Shown: in pieces, positions 34,152-55,602 of the stretch
Numbering within the stretch: the first letter of the stretch is position 1
Layout: the number at the start of each line of letters is the position of its first letter
Assembly (NCBI RefSeq): GCF_024746795.1
Contig: NZ_CP080524.1
Location: forward strand, 3,946,001 to 4,010,000
Reading direction: 5' to 3'
Length of the DNA stretch: 64,000 bases
Source of the DNA: Mesorhizobium sp. AR10
Lineage (GTDB): Bacteria; Pseudomonadota; Alphaproteobacteria; Rhizobiales; Rhizobiaceae
Program-made: the position numbers and the translations under genes
The notes under the pieces: generated by a model
Databases searched by the model: none
What the model was told of the DNA's origin: nothing
Seen by the model: the letters and a program-made list of their open reading frames with translations, nothing else

Positions 34152-34312
34152 TCCGAGAATCCTTGCCGCCCATTCGGCGGCAGGGGTGGCGGCGCGGAAA
34201 TCGCGCGGCCAAGAACGGTGGGAGGCGAATGCGGCTTTAGCCGGCCGCAGGAACCGCACCACCAGACTGCAACCGCCGGCAAGACCGGCATGAGACAAAG
34301 GCAGGAAGAGAG

Positions 34313-34741
34313 ATGGCTAAAAAAATTGCAGGCCAGCTCAAGCTCCAGGTTGCCGCGGGCTCGGCTACGCCGTCGCCCCCGATCGGCCCGGCGCTTGGTC
34401 AGCGCGGCATCAACATCATGGAGTTCTGCAAGGCGTTCAACGCGCAGACCCAGGAAATGGAAAAGGGATCGCCGATTCCGGTCGTCATCACCTACTACCA
34501 GGACAAGTCGTTCACCTTCGTCATGAAGACGCCGCCGGTGAGCTACTTCCTGAAGAAGGCTGCGAACCTCAAGTCGGGCTCGAAGGAGCCGGGCAAGGTC
34601 AAGGTCGGCACGATCGGCCGCGACAAGGTGCGCGCCATCGCCGAGCAGAAGATGAAGGATCTGAACGCAAACGACGTCGAGGCGGCCATGCGCATGGTCG
34701 AGGGCTCCGCCCGCTCGATGGGTCTGGAAGTGGTGGGCTGA
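34313..34741 (+). CDS. rplK: 50S ribosomal protein L11
   Basis: A 142-aa protein of the GTPase-associated centre. The N-terminal domain has the Pro-rich helix ([20 protein letters not shown]) and the C-terminal 23S-rRNA-binding domain ends [17 protein letters not shown]. The ATG at 34313 follows AGGAAGAGAG. Four bp separate it from rplA. The 161-bp leader after nusG may carry an L1-type regulatory site, but no specific site was resolved. Confidence 0.98.
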   Translation: MAKKIAGQLKLQVAAGSATPSPPIGPALGQRGINIMEFCKAFNAQTQEMEKGSPIPVVITYYQDKSFTFVMKTPPVSYFLKKAANLKSGSKEPGKVKVGTIGRDKVRAIAEQKMKDLNANDVEAAMRMVEGSARSMGLEVVG

Positions 34742-34745
34742 GATC

Positions 34746-35444
<699 letters not shown>

Positions 35445-35860
35445 TACGATTATCCGGATCGGCCGCTAAAGGGCTGATCCATAAAAGAATTCCGGGCCTC
35501 TGATTTGTTGGGGGCCCGGTACCGGAGGTCGAAAGGCTTCCGGACATCCTGTCCGAGATTGCAGGCGGCCCGAGCCTTAGATTCGAAAAGGGGGGCCTTA
35601 ATTCATGTGGGGCCTGCATGAGACGGGTGAAAACCGGACAACGGAGCGACTTGGCTCCAATGAAAGGTTCGAACCGTGTTTGCCTTTTGTCTGCGCACCA
35701 TTCGGCTTGCCGGCTGGTGTGGCGAAAGGGGGCAGGATCCTCGAGCGTCGTTCGGGAGATCCGTTACTGGATGGCCCGGCCGGCAAAAGGCAACCCGACG
35801 CCTGTCCTCGTGAATGGGAATGTTCCCGTTAGCAGGATAGAGGTCAACTGGAGATAGGCA
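35445..35860 (+). promoter_or_regulatory. rplJ-rplL leader region
   Basis: A 416-bp gene-free stretch between rplA and rplJ. A hairpin forms between CCGGGCC (35492-35498) and GGCCCGG (35513-35519). In other bacteria the long rplJ leader binds the L10-L12 complex for autoregulation, and this length and position fit that role. No promoter could be assigned with confidence. Confidence 0.55.
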
Positions 35861-36379
35861 GTGGACAGAGCGGAAAAACGCGAACTCGTCACGGGCCTGA
35901 ATGATGCGTTTGCAAGCGCAGGTTCAGTCGTCGTGGCCCACTACGCCGGTATCACCGTCGCGCAAATGAACGACCTTCGGTCGAAAATGCGCGCTGCCGG
36001 TGGCACCGTCAAAGTCGCGAAGAACCGTCTCGCCAAAATCGCTCTTCAGGGCACGGACTCCGCATCGATCATCGACCTGTTCAAGGGACAGACGCTGATT
36101 GCTTATTCGGAGGATCCGATTGCGGCGCCGAAGGTCGCGTCCGATTTCGCCAAGGGAAATGACAAGCTCGTCATTCTCGGTGGCGCAATGGGCACCACCT
36201 CGCTCAACGCCGACGGTGTGAAGGCACTCGCCACACTTCCGTCGCTCGATGAGCTGCGCGCCAGGCTGGTTGGCATGATCGCCACGCCGGCAACCCGGAT
36301 CGCCCAGATCGTCAATGCGCCCGCGGCTTCGGTCGCGCGTGTCATCGGCGCTTATGCCCGGAAGGACGAGGCGGCATGA
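35861..36379 (+). CDS. rplJ: 50S ribosomal protein L10
   Basis: A 172-aa protein that anchors the L7/L12 dimers through its C-terminal helix. It begins with GTG at 35861, with GGAG 7 nt upstream, and reads [16 protein letters not shown]; no ATG fits. Contains [19 protein letters not shown] and [12 protein letters not shown] of the rRNA-binding domain. The 54-bp gap to rplL is normal. Confidence 0.98.
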   Translation: MDRAEKRELVTGLNDAFASAGSVVVAHYAGITVAQMNDLRSKMRAAGGTVKVAKNRLAKIALQGTDSASIIDLFKGQTLIAYSEDPIAAPKVASDFAKGNDKLVILGGAMGTTSLNADGVKALATLPSLDELRARLVGMIATPATRIAQIVNAPAASVARVIGAYARKDEAA

Positions 36380-36433
36380 GGCCGTTCCTCGCTATCACAA
36401 ACACACGTTCGAACCTTATGAAGGAATATATCA

Positions 36434-36811
36434 ATGGCTGATCTCGCAAAGATCGTAGACGACCTTTCGAAGCTGACCGTCCTCGAGGCGGCCGAGCTGT
36501 CGAAGCTTCTGGAAGAAAAATGGGGCGTTTCCGCCGCTGCTCCGGTGGCGGTTGCCGCCGCTGGTGGTGGTGCGGCCGCTGCTGCTCCGGCCGAGGAAAA
36601 GACGGAATTCGACGTCGTCCTCACCGAGGCAGGCGCTCAGAAGATCAACGTCATCAAGGAAGTTCGCGCCATCACCGGTCTTGGCCTCAAGGAAGCCAAG
36701 GACCTGGTCGAGGCGGCTCCGAAGCCGGTCAAGGAAGCTGTTTCCAAGGCCGACGCGGAGAAGTTCAAGGCCCAGCTGGAAGCAGCCGGCGCCAAGGTCG
36801 AACTGAAGTAA
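36434..36811 (+). CDS. rplL: 50S ribosomal protein L7/L12
   Basis: A 125-aa acidic stalk protein. An N-terminal dimerisation domain ([20 protein letters not shown]), an Ala/Gly-rich hinge (about 35-55) and a C-terminal factor-binding domain ([20 protein letters not shown]). The strong ribosome site AAGGA upstream fits its multi-copy stoichiometry. Confidence 0.98.
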   Translation: MADLAKIVDDLSKLTVLEAAELSKLLEEKWGVSAAAPVAVAAAGGGAAAAAPAEEKTEFDVVLTEAGAQKINVIKEVRAITGLGLKEAKDLVEAAPKPVKEAVSKADAEKFKAQLEAAGAKVELK

Positions 36812-36823
36812 GCGTTTGACATC

Positions 36824-36950
36824 GGCGGGCGGCTTCGCGCCGTCCGCCACTCTCTTCGCGTGAAGGGAGGCCTGCGTAACGCGAAGAGTACGAAAACCTC
36901 TTTCCTGAGGGCCGCCAAACGGCCTTCAGGAAACGGGTTTTCTCCCGTTT
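36824..36950 (+). promoter_or_regulatory. Hairpin cluster (attenuator-like) between rplL and rpoB
   Basis: Four stems follow rplL: 36824-36848; 36852-36888 (CTCTTCGCG/CGCGAAGAG); 36901-36933 (14-bp stem TTTCCTGAGGGCCG with one G-U); and AAACGGG/CCCGTTT at 36931-36950 followed by TTTT. The last two share bases 36931-36933, so they compete. The position matches the rplL-rpoB attenuator and processing region known in E. coli. Confidence 0.65.
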
Positions 36951-37066
36951 TGGCCAGTCGCCGTCAGGTGGCCGGTGAACAGATCACGAGGTCGCCGCCA
37001 AGGTGGCCGAGAATGCAAGGCGAGCCGCGGCGAGGCTCGTCCCGAGAATTGAGCTAAGGAGCGACG

Positions 37067-41203
<4,137 letters not shown>

Positions 41204-41211
41204 GAACAAGA

Positions 41212-41237
41212 CATCCGGTCGCCCCCGCGACCGGATG
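41212..41237 (+). promoter_or_regulatory. Strong hairpin between rpoB and rpoC
   Basis: CATCCGGTCGC cccc GCGACCGGATG: a perfect 11-bp stem with a 4-nt loop, 8 bp after the rpoB stop and without a T-run. More likely an RNA-processing or stability element than a terminator. Confidence 0.7.
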
Positions 41238-41331
41238 CACCAATTCTACGGCCAGTGGCCGACAAAGACGGCGGGCGTTTGGCCCGCGCTAGATGCAAGG
41301 GGTTTTCGAGGACCCCGAAAAGGAGAACGGC

Positions 41332-45528
<4,197 letters not shown>

Positions 45529-45550
45529 GCGCGGTCCGAAGAGAAGAAGG

Positions 45551-45575
45551 AAAAGGGGCCCAAGCGGCCCCTTTT
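45551..45575 (+). terminator. Rho-independent terminator after rpoC
   Basis: AAAAGGGGCC caagc GGCCCCTTTT, 23 bp after the rpoC stop, closing the secE-rpoC transcription block. Confidence 0.9.
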
Positions 45576-45610
45576 CGCATTTTGGTCTCATTGGATCGGA
45601 GAAGAAAACG

Positions 45611-46276
45611 ATGAGCAGGAAGACATGGGCGGCTGTCGACGACTACATCGTCGACAGCCTGTTTGCAGCGGATCCGGCGCTCGATGCCGTTTTGGCAGCC
45701 AACACCGAGCAAGGCCCGCCGGCGATCGACGTGTCGCCGGCGCAAGGCAAGATGCTGTCACTGCTGGCGCGCATTCAGGGCGCGAAGAAGATTCTGGAAA
45801 TCGGCACGCTCGGTGGCTATTCGACGATCTGGATGGCGCGCGCCTTGCCGGCAGGCGGCAAGATCGTGACGCTCGAACTCGATCCACACCACGCAAAGGT
45901 CGCGCGCTCGAACTTCGAGCGGGCAGGGGTTTCGGCGCGGGTCGACCTGCGGCTCGGGCCGGCGCTGCAATCGCTTGTGGCGCTGGGTGCCGAAAATGCC
46001 GGACCGTTTGACCTCGTCTTCATCGACGCCGACAAGCCGAACAACCCGAACTATCTGTCATGGGCGATGCGACTTTCAAGGCCGGGAACGGTCATCGTCT
46101 GTGACAACGTCATCCGCGACGGCGCCGTGCTCGAAGAGGATGGCCATGACGCCAACGTCGAAGGCGCACGCGCTGCGTTCTCATTCATCGGTAGCGACAA
46201 GCGTCTGGACGGCACCGCCATCCAGACTGTTGGCGCCAAGGGCTATGACGGCTTTGCAATCGCGATCGTAAACTGA
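45611..46276 (+). CDS. SAM-dependent O-methyltransferase (CCoAOMT/family 3)
   Basis: A 221-aa class I methyltransferase. SAM motif I ILEIGTLGGYSTIWMARAL (about 61-79), metal-binding FIDADKPNNPNYL (Asp and Asn ligands, about 138-150) and a second site CDNVIRDGAVLEE are typical of bacterial catechol-type O-methyltransferases. Substrate unknown. The ATG at 45611 follows GGAGAAGAAAACG. It converges with the Gfo/Idh/MocA gene, 27 bp away. Confidence 0.9.
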   Translation: MSRKTWAAVDDYIVDSLFAADPALDAVLAANTEQGPPAIDVSPAQGKMLSLLARIQGAKKILEIGTLGGYSTIWMARALPAGGKIVTLELDPHHAKVARSNFERAGVSARVDLRLGPALQSLVALGAENAGPFDLVFIDADKPNNPNYLSWAMRLSRPGTVIVCDNVIRDGAVLEEDGHDANVEGARAAFSFIGSDKRLDGTAIQTVGAKGYDGFAIAIVN

Positions 46277-46303
46277 GGGTCGAGCGGACCGAACAGTTCC
46301 TGT

Positions 46304-47239
46304 TCAGTCGAAAAACGCTTCCACAATATTGCGCTTGCCGAGCATGAAGGCGTCGGCGACATGCTGAAGGGGCGCGAGATCGACATCGGAGACGCCGGCG
46401 CGCACGATCTCGGCAAAGCGCTTGTAGAGCATGGGGTATTCGGCTTCCGGCTCGTCATGAACGATGCGGCCGTCGACGGCGAGCTTCGAGCCGCCGCCCG
46501 AAAGCACCATCTGTCCGGCTTCCGTATCGGCGAGGATGTCCCAGCTCTGTGGGCCGGTCTGCAACCAGTCGAGTTCCATCGCCACCGGCAAGCCGTTCGA
46601 GGTGCGGAAGGTGACGTGGGCGGCGACGGGTGCAGCGCGGTTCTCGGGGAAATCGAGGATCGCCGAGGTGATGAACATCGCTGGCAAAATGTGGGTCACG
46701 ATCGACAGCGCATTGATGCCGGGATCGAAGACGCCGAAGCCACCCGGAGCCCAGATCCACTCCTGGTTCGGGTGCCAGCGGCGCACATCTTCCTTCCAGT
46801 TGATGGCGGCCGACCTGATCCTGGTCGAGCCGAGGAAGGCGCGCGCGGCTTCCACCGCCGGCGCGTAACGCGAATGCCAGCTGGCGAACAGCGAGACGCC
46901 ATTGGCTGCCGCCAGCGTCTTCAGGTCTTCGACCTCGCTGACCGTGGCGCCCGGCGGCTTTTCCAGAAACACATGTTTCTTCGCCTCCAGCGCCGTACGC
47001 GCGGCGTCGTAGCGGAATTGCGGCGGCATGCAGAGCGACACGGCCTCAAGCTCCGGCACCGCGTCGAGCATCGCTTCGATGGTTGGAAAGTTCGGAATGT
47101 CGTCCACCTTGCCATGTCGGCTGGCGGCGGCGGTGAGGCGATAGTTCGGGTCCTTCGCCACGGCAGGCAGGTGTTGGTCGCGGACGATCTTTCCCACTCC
47201 GACAATGCCGAGCTTGATGGGATCGCTATTCAAGGACAT
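46304..47239 (-). CDS. Gfo/Idh/MocA-family oxidoreductase (galactose-dehydrogenase-like)
   Basis: A 311-aa NAD(P)-dependent dehydrogenase. Rossmann motif LGIVGVGKIVRDQHLPAVA, the family EKP motif (KKHVFLEKPPGATVSE, about 88-103) and the substrate-domain segment GGFGVFDPGINALSIVTHIL with a conserved Asp/His. The overall pattern resembles D-galactose 1-dehydrogenases of rhizobia, but the sugar cannot be set by sequence alone. It lies 76 bp downstream of the cysteine-synthase-like gene on the same strand. Confidence 0.85.
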   Translation of the reverse strand: MSLNSDPIKLGIVGVGKIVRDQHLPAVAKDPNYRLTAAASRHGKVDDIPNFPTIEAMLDAVPELEAVSLCMPPQFRYDAARTALEAKKHVFLEKPPGATVSEVEDLKTLAAANGVSLFASWHSRYAPAVEAARAFLGSTRIRSAAINWKEDVRRWHPNQEWIWAPGGFGVFDPGINALSIVTHILPAMFITSAILDFPENRAAPVAAHVTFRTSNGLPVAMELDWLQTGPQSWDILADTEAGQMVLSGGGSKLAVDGRIVHDEPEAEYPMLYKRFAEIVRAGVSDVDLAPLQHVADAFMLGKRNIVEAFFD

Positions 47240-47315
47240 GGGGGCTCCGCGGATTGGAAAATGCGCCTGGTTCTTAACAGAACGTCTGTGACGGGCAAGC
47301 GGTGGGCAAGACGCT

Positions 47316-48428
47316 TCAGCCCCGGCTTTCCTGGAATTCCAGTGCCAGTCCTTTGCCCGTGAGAAACGCCTCGATCGCCGGTTCGAAAGGCGAGGGGTCC
47401 AGGCCGTTCGCCTTCAGCCATTCGTCGGAATAATAAGTGTTGGCGTAGCGCTCGCCGGAATCGCAGATCAGCGTTATCAGCGAACCGGTCTCGCCCGCCG
47501 CGATCATGCGCGCGGCGTGAAAGCACATGGCGATGAAGTTGGTGCCGGTCGAGCCGCCGACACGGCGTCCAAGGTGGCGCGACAAGACACGCATCGCTGG
47601 AAGCGACACCGCGTCGGGTATCCTCAGCATATGATCGATGACGCCGGGCACGAAAGACGGCTCGACGCGCGGCCGGCCAATGCCTTCGATCCGCGACGGC
47701 TGCTCGCAGCGGCAATCAGTGTCATGGGTGGCAAAACCATCGAAGAAGGCGGAACGCTCGACATCGGCGACCGACAGTCGTGTCGCATGCTGCTTGTAAC
47801 GCAGATAGCGGCCGATCGTGGCCGTGGTGCCGCCGGTGCCGGCGCTCATCACGATCCATGCCGGGATCGGGTGACGCTCCTCGCGCATCTGCCCGAAAAT
47901 GGATTCGGCAATGTTGTTATTGCCGCGCCAGTCGGTCGCTCGCTCGGCATGGGTGAACTGGTCCATGAAATGACCGCAGAGCCGGACGGTCAGTTCGGCG
48001 GATTCGGTATAGATTCGCCGGCCATCGTCGATGAAGTGACAATTGCCGCCATAGTGCTCGATGGCGGCGATCTTTTCGGGCGAGGTGGAGCGCGGCATCA
48101 CGGCATAGAACGGCACGCCGATCATGCGGGCGAAGTAGGCCTCTGACACAGCCGTCGAGCCGGAGGAGGCCTCGATCACCGGCGCGCCTTCGCGGATATG
48201 GCCGTTGCACAGCGCATAAAGGAAGAGCGAGCGCGCCAGCCGGTGTTTCAGGCTGCCGGTCGGATGTGTCGACTCATCCTTGAGGTAGAAGTCGATGCCG
48301 GCAAGCGCCGGCAGATCGAGCTTCCACAGATGGGTGTCGGCCGAACGGTGCTGGTCAGCCTCGATTGCGGCGACCGCCCTGTCGGCCCAGGCGCGGGATG
48401 AAGGTTGCGCCGCTTTTGACTTGACCAT
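47316..48428 (-). CDS. PLP-dependent cysteine synthase-family protein (Cds1-like)
   Basis: A 370-aa beta-family PLP enzyme. The PLP lysine lies in [16 protein letters not shown] (about 50-65), the substrate loop is [15 protein letters not shown], the phosphate-binding glycine loop is [15 protein letters not shown] and the late Ser is in [14 protein letters not shown]. It is longer than CysK and has a Cys-rich insert ([18 protein letters not shown]), a layout seen in Cds1-type cysteine desulfhydrase/synthase proteins. The ATG at 48428 was chosen because the longer frame is arginine-rich noise. Second gene of a three-gene leftward set. Confidence 0.85.
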   Translation of the reverse strand: MVKSKAAQPSSRAWADRAVAAIEADQHRSADTHLWKLDLPALAGIDFYLKDESTHPTGSLKHRLARSLFLYALCNGHIREGAPVIEASSGSTAVSEAYFARMIGVPFYAVMPRSTSPEKIAAIEHYGGNCHFIDDGRRIYTESAELTVRLCGHFMDQFTHAERATDWRGNNNIAESIFGQMREERHPIPAWIVMSAGTGGTTATIGRYLRYKQHATRLSVADVERSAFFDGFATHDTDCRCEQPSRIEGIGRPRVEPSFVPGVIDHMLRIPDAVSLPAMRVLSRHLGRRVGGSTGTNFIAMCFHAARMIAAGETGSLITLICDSGERYANTYYSDEWLKANGLDPSPFEPAIEAFLTGKGLALEFQESRG

Positions 48429-48451
48429 GGTGCCTCCCGATCGGCCTCGTC

Positions 48452-48790
48452 TCAAATCGCCACGTCGAAAGTGACGATCGACACTTCGCCTTCGAGCGCG
48501 CCCTGGAAGGCCGACAGATGCGGCTCTTCGTCGGGGACGCCGTCCATGTCGCCGATCTGGTCGAGCTCGACCTCGACATAGCCTTCGGCCGCAAGCGATT
48601 CGAGTGTCCGGCGCACCGCCGAATCGTCGTCGGGCGCGACCAGCATGACGTGGACGCCTTCCGGCTTGCCGCCCTTCCGCTTCCACACCCGGCCGGTGAT
48701 GATGGTGACCGGGCGCTCCTCATTGTCGTTCACGGGCTGATTCCTCTTGGCAAAGGGATTGGGGTGGGCGAGGGGATTTGGGCTGTTCAT
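48452..48790 (-). CDS. Conserved hypothetical protein
   Basis: A 112-aa protein ([20 protein letters not shown]), with a disordered Pro/Asn-rich start and a compact alpha/beta part ([40 protein letters not shown]). No family recognised. It ends 23 bp before the cysteine-synthase-like gene, so it probably heads that operon. The ATG at 48790 was picked over 48805 for composition; neither has a strong ribosome site. Confidence 0.65.
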   Translation of the reverse strand: MNSPNPLAHPNPFAKRNQPVNDNEERPVTIITGRVWKRKGGKPEGVHVMLVAPDDDSAVRRTLESLAAEGYVEVELDQIGDMDGVPDEEPHLSAFQGALEGEVSIVTFDVAI

Positions 48791-49232
48791 GCCGCCTTTT
48801 CGCATGAAGCATGGCCGTGCGACAGCCGAAAGCCATTCACTTTGCTAAAGGCTTGGCACTTTCTTCCTCGTCCTTGCAAAATGGCGAAAGAAAATTACAT
48901 GCGTTTTTCGCATGGCTGCCAAGCCTTGGTTTGCGCGCAATATTTGGCGCTCCGGGGTTGACGGTTCGCGGGGTTACGAGTAGAAGCCGGCCAGTCAGAA
49001 CCGATGTGAGGCTTTCCCTTCCGAAGCGACACGCTTTGGAGTTTGCCTCAAACAGGGTTCGTTTTACGAGCGAAAAGACATTTCCGGCGTGCACGAAGCG
49101 GCTTCCGCTTCCTCTGCCATTTGTTCGGGCAAGACCGCGAGGCGCGGTTTATGGCCCGAATTTGCGTATGGAAATGACGCTTTGAGCGGCCCTGACCGGG
49201 CGAGACACGGAATTGAGAGACAAGAGGGTTTA
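48791..49232 (+). promoter_or_regulatory. str operon leader and candidate promoter
   Basis: A 442-bp gap upstream of rpsL, without a supported gene. TTGACG at 48958-48963 and TAGAAG at 48981-48986, 17 bp apart, are the best promoter-like pair seen. The leader from there to rpsL would be about 240 nt. The promoter of the leftward three-gene set must also lie in the left part. Confidence 0.4.
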
Positions 49233-49604
49233 ATGCCTACCGTCAACCAGCTGATCCGCAAGCCGCGCATTGCGCCGGTGAAGCGCAACAAGGTCCCGGC
49301 CATGCAGCAGAACCCGCAGAAGCGGGGCGTCTGCACGCGCGTCTATACAACGACGCCGAAGAAGCCGAACTCGGCGCTGCGCAAGGTGGCCAAGATCCGC
49401 CTGACCAATGGTTTTGAAGTGATCGGTTACATCCCCGGCGAAGGTCACAACCTTCAGGAACACTCCGTGGTGATGATCCGTGGCGGCCGCGTCAAGGATC
49501 TTCCGGGCGTCCGCTATCACATCATTCGCGGCGTGCTCGACACGCAGGGTGTGAAGAACCGCAAGCAGCGCCGTTCGAAATACGGTGCCAAGCGTCCGAA
49601 GTAA
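49233..49604 (+). CDS. rpsL: 30S ribosomal protein S12
   Basis: A 123-aa decoding-centre protein. The streptomycin loops [14 protein letters not shown] and [13 protein letters not shown] carry the lysines of the wild-type, sensitive form. The ATG at 49233 ([12 protein letters not shown]) follows AAGAGGGTTTA. It opens the str cluster, which is separated here from rpoC by about 3.7 kb of unrelated genes. Confidence 0.99.
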   Translation: MPTVNQLIRKPRIAPVKRNKVPAMQQNPQKRGVCTRVYTTTPKKPNSALRKVAKIRLTNGFEVIGYIPGEGHNLQEHSVVMIRGGRVKDLPGVRYHIIRGVLDTQGVKNRKQRRSKYGAKRPK

Positions 49605-49653
49605 GGTTTTCCGGCTTCGGCGCTTTTTTGACAGCGTCGGGCTATGAGATTGA

Positions 49654-50136
<483 letters not shown>

Positions 50137-50166
50137 AGCGCGAACGAGACTGAAGAGGCACCTACC

Positions 50167-52257
<2,091 letters not shown>

Positions 52258-52324
52258 CCCTCGAGGGTTGCAGCAGTAACCTAAATTCAAAGCCCGCACG
52301 GGCGAGCAGGAATGGAGACATCAC

Positions 52325-53500
52325 ATGGCAAAAGGTAAATTCGAGCGTAACAAGCCTCATGTGAACATTGGCACGATTGGCCACGTCGATCATGGCAAGA
52401 CGTCGCTGACGGCGGCGATCACCAAGTATTTTGGCGAATACAAGCGCTACGACCAGATCGATGCGGCGCCGGAAGAGAAGGCCCGCGGCATCACCATTTC
52501 GACGGCTCACGTCGAGTACGAGACGGCTGCCCGCCACTATGCCCACGTCGACTGCCCCGGCCACGCCGACTATGTGAAGAACATGATCACCGGTGCCGCG
52601 CAGATGGACGGCGCGATCCTGGTCGTGTCGGCCGCCGACGGCCCGATGCCGCAGACCCGCGAGCACATCCTGCTTGCCCGTCAGGTCGGCGTGCCGTCGA
52701 TCGTGGTGTTCCTGAACAAGGTCGACCAGGTCGACGACGCCGAGCTGCTCGAACTGGTCGAGCTCGAGGTTCGTGAGCTTCTGACCAAGAACGAGTTCCC
52801 CGGCGACGACATTCCGATCGTCAAGGGTTCGGCACTTGCGGCTCTTGAAGATTCGGACAAGAAGATCGGCGAAGACGCGATCCGCGAGCTGATGGCTGCG
52901 GTCGATGCCTACATCCCGACGCCGGTTCGCCCGCTCGACAAGCCGTTCCTGATGCCGATCGAAGACGTGTTCTCGATCTCGGGCCGCGGCACGGTCGTGA
53001 CCGGCCGCGTCGAGCGCGGCGTGGTCAAGGTCGGCGAGGAGCTGGAGATCATCGGCATCCGTCCGACGACCAAGACGACCTGCACGGGCGTCGAGATGTT
53101 CCGCAAGCTGCTCGACCAGGGCCAGGCCGGCGACAACATCGGTGCGCTGCTGCGCGGTGTCGATCGTGAAGGTGTCGAGCGCGGCCAGGTTCTGGCCAAG
53201 CCCGGTACGGTCAAGCCGCACAAGAAGTTCGTGGCCGAAGCCTACATCCTGACCAAGGACGAAGGTGGCCGTCACACGCCGTTCTTCACCAACTACCGTC
53301 CGCAGTTCTATTTCCGTACGACGGACGTGACCGGCATCGTGTCGCTGCCGGAAGGCACCGAAATGGTGATGCCGGGCGACAACATCACGGTCGATGTCGA
53401 GCTGATCGTGCCGATCGCCATGGAAGAGAAGCTGCGCTTCGCCATCCGTGAAGGCGGCCGCACCGTCGGTGCCGGCATCGTCGTCACCATCAAAGAGTAA
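52325..53500 (+). CDS. tuf: Elongation factor Tu, copy 2
   Basis: A 391-aa protein that reads the same as the copy at 28623-29798; the DNA differs at scattered third positions, for example near 52465, which suggests ongoing gene conversion. It lies in the str operon between fusA (67 bp) and rpsJ (69 bp). Unlike copy 1 it has no strong terminator, so transcription probably continues into the S10 cluster. Confidence 0.99.
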   Translation: MAKGKFERNKPHVNIGTIGHVDHGKTSLTAAITKYFGEYKRYDQIDAAPEEKARGITISTAHVEYETAARHYAHVDCPGHADYVKNMITGAAQMDGAILVVSAADGPMPQTREHILLARQVGVPSIVVFLNKVDQVDDAELLELVELEVRELLTKNEFPGDDIPIVKGSALAALEDSDKKIGEDAIRELMAAVDAYIPTPVRPLDKPFLMPIEDVFSISGRGTVVTGRVERGVVKVGEELEIIGIRPTTKTTCTGVEMFRKLLDQGQAGDNIGALLRGVDREGVERGQVLAKPGTVKPHKKFVAEAYILTKDEGGRHTPFFTNYRPQFYFRTTDVTGIVSLPEGTEMVMPGDNITVDVELIVPIAMEEKLRFAIREGGRTVGAGIVVTIKE

Positions 53501-53569
53501 CTTGGACTTAAACCGATCTGTCGCGGGCGCAGGATATGCCCGCGCCGCGCCAGAACAAGGAAGTGACGC

Positions 53570-53878
53570 ATGAACGGACAGAATATCCGCATCCGCCTGA
53601 AGGCGTTTGATCACCGCGTGCTCGACGCCTCGACGAAGGAAATCGTGTCGACGGCCAAGCGCACCGGTGCCAACGTCCGCGGCCCCATTCCGCTGCCGAC
53701 GCGGATCGAAAAGTTCACGGTCAACCGGTCGCCTCACGTCGACAAGAAGAGCCGCGAGCAGTTCGAGATGCGCACGCACAAGCGTCTGCTCGACATCGTC
53801 GATCCGACCCCGCAGACGGTCGATGCTTTGATGAAGCTCGATCTGGCTGCCGGTGTCGACGTCGAGATCAAGCTCTAA
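53570..53878 (+). CDS. rpsJ: 30S ribosomal protein S10
   Basis: A 102-aa protein of the 30S head and NusE partner of NusG/NusB. Starts [19 protein letters not shown]; contains [20 protein letters not shown]. The ATG at 53570 follows AAGGAAGTGACGC. First gene of the S10 cluster, with no clear separate promoter after tuf. Confidence 0.99.
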   Translation: MNGQNIRIRLKAFDHRVLDASTKEIVSTAKRTGANVRGPIPLPTRIEKFTVNRSPHVDKKSREQFEMRTHKRLLDIVDPTPQTVDALMKLDLAAGVDVEIKL

Positions 53879-53941
53879 GGAACGAGAGCGAGCGAGGAAG
53901 GGGCGGTGCCCCTGGCCCGGAACTCTAAAGGAATTGAACCG

Positions 53942-54670
53942 ATGCGTTCAGGTGTGATTGCAAAGAAGGTGGGAATGACCCGCATCTATAACGATGCCGG
54001 GGAACATGTTCCCGTCACCGTTCTCCAGATGGAGAACTGCCAGGTCGTGGCGCAGCGCACGCAGGAGAAGAACGGCTATACCGCCGTCCAGCTCGGCGTT
54101 GGCCTTGCCAAGGTGAAGAACACGTCGAAGGCGATGCGCGGCCATTTCGCGACCGCTTCCGTCGAGCCTAAGGCCAAGGTTGCCGAGTTCCGTGTCTCCG
54201 CCGACAACATGATCGATGTTGGCGCCGAGATCACCGTCGAGCATTACGTTCCCGGCCAGAAGGTCGATGTGACGGGCACGACGATCGGCAAGGGTTTTCA
54301 GGGCGTCATCAAGCGCCACCACATGGGTGGTGGCCGCGCGACGCACGGTAACTCGGTTTCTCACCGTACGCACGGTTCGACTGGCCAGCGCCAGGACCCG
54401 GGCAAGGTGTTCAAGGGCAAGCATATGGCTGGCCACATGGGCGACACCCGCGTCACCACGCAGAATGTCGAGATCGTTTCGACCGACGCCGATCGCGGCC
54501 TGATCCTGATCCGCGGTGCGGTTCCTGGTTCGAAGGGCGCCTGGATCCTGGTCCGCGACGCGGCCAAGGTTGCGCTGCCGGCCAATGCGCCGAAGCCTGC
54601 CGCGATCCGTGCGGTTGCTGCCGAAAGTGTCGCCAAGAACGATGCCCCGGCCACAGAGGGAGCGGAATAA
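53942..54670 (+). CDS. rplC: 50S ribosomal protein L3
   Basis: A 242-aa assembly-initiator protein. The central loop near the peptidyl-transferase centre is [20 protein letters not shown]. The start [16 protein letters not shown] is the usual one; upstream in-frame codons are not conserved. The Ala-rich C-terminal tail (after about 215) is longer than in E. coli. Its stop overlaps the rplD start by 1 nt. Confidence 0.98.
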   Translation: MRSGVIAKKVGMTRIYNDAGEHVPVTVLQMENCQVVAQRTQEKNGYTAVQLGVGLAKVKNTSKAMRGHFATASVEPKAKVAEFRVSADNMIDVGAEITVEHYVPGQKVDVTGTTIGKGFQGVIKRHHMGGGRATHGNSVSHRTHGSTGQRQDPGKVFKGKHMAGHMGDTRVTTQNVEIVSTDADRGLILIRGAVPGSKGAWILVRDAAKVALPANAPKPAAIRAVAAESVAKNDAPATEGAE

Positions 54671-55290
54671 TGGACCTCAAGATCACAACGCTTGGCGGCA
54701 AGGACGCCGGCAAGGTGAAACTCTCCGAGGAGATTTTCGGCCTTGATCCGCGCGAGGACATCCTGCAGCGCGTCGTGCGCTGGCAGCTCGCCAAGAAGCA
54801 GCAGGGCACGCACAAGGCCAAGGGTCGCGCCGAGATCGCACGCACCGGCGCCAAGATGTACAAGCAGAAGGGTACGGGCCGCGCCCGTCACCATTCGGCA
54901 CGCGCTCCGCAGTTCCGCGGCGGCGGCAAGGCTCACGGCCCGGTCGTTCGCAGCCATGAGCACGACCTGCCGAAGAAGGTTCGTGCGCTCGGCCTCAAGC
55001 ATGCTCTCTCGGCCAAGGCCAAGAGCGCGTCGATCATCATCATCGACGAGTTGAAGCTGACCGAGGCCAAGACAAAGGCGCTGATCGCGAATTTCGCGAC
55101 GCTGGGCCTGACCAACGCCCTGGTGATCGGCGGCGCCGAGCTTGACAAGAACTTCAAGCTGGCAGCGACGAACATCCCGAACATCGACGTGCTGCCCATC
55201 CAGGGCATCAACGTCTACGACATTCTGCGCCGCGGCACGCTGGTCCTTTCGAAGGCCGCCGTCGAGGCTCTCGAGGAGCGCTTCAAATGA
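54670..55290 (+). CDS. rplD: 50S ribosomal protein L4
   Basis: A 206-aa tunnel protein; in E. coli also the repressor of the S10 operon. The loop [20 protein letters not shown] enters the exit tunnel, and the C-terminal part holds [20 protein letters not shown]. Coupled on both sides: TAATG with rplC and a 4-bp overlap with rplW. Confidence 0.98.
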   Translation: MDLKITTLGGKDAGKVKLSEEIFGLDPREDILQRVVRWQLAKKQQGTHKAKGRAEIARTGAKMYKQKGTGRARHHSARAPQFRGGGKAHGPVVRSHEHDLPKKVRALGLKHALSAKAKSASIIIIDELKLTEAKTKALIANFATLGLTNALVIGGAELDKNFKLAATNIPNIDVLPIQGINVYDILRRGTLVLSKAAVEALEERFK

Positions 55291-55580
55291 CCGACCTTCG
55301 TCACTACGACGTGATCGTCTCGCCGGCGATCACCGAAAAGTCGACCATGGCCTCCGAGCAGAACCAGGTCGTCTTCAACGTCGCCAAGAAGGCGTCGAAG
55401 CCGGAAATCAAGGCCGCCGTCGAAGCGCTGTTCGGCGTCAAGGTGATGGCCGTGAACACGCTTGTCCGCAAGGGCAAGATCAAGCGCTTCCGTGGCACGG
55501 TTGGCCGCCAGAGCGACGTCAAGAAGGCGATTGTGACGCTGGCCGACGGCCAGTCGATCGACGTCGCGACGGGTCTCTGA
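55287..55580 (+). CDS. rplW: 50S ribosomal protein L23
   Basis: A 97-aa protein at the tunnel exit, docking site for trigger factor and SRP. Conserved [20 protein letters not shown] and [20 protein letters not shown]. The start overlaps the rplD stop by 4 bp (ATGA). Confidence 0.98.
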   Translation: MTDLRHYDVIVSPAITEKSTMASEQNQVVFNVAKKASKPEIKAAVEALFGVKVMAVNTLVRKGKIKRFRGTVGRQSDVKKAIVTLADGQSIDVATGL

Positions 55581-55602
55581 GCAAGGCCGCGAGGACAGAA
55601 AC

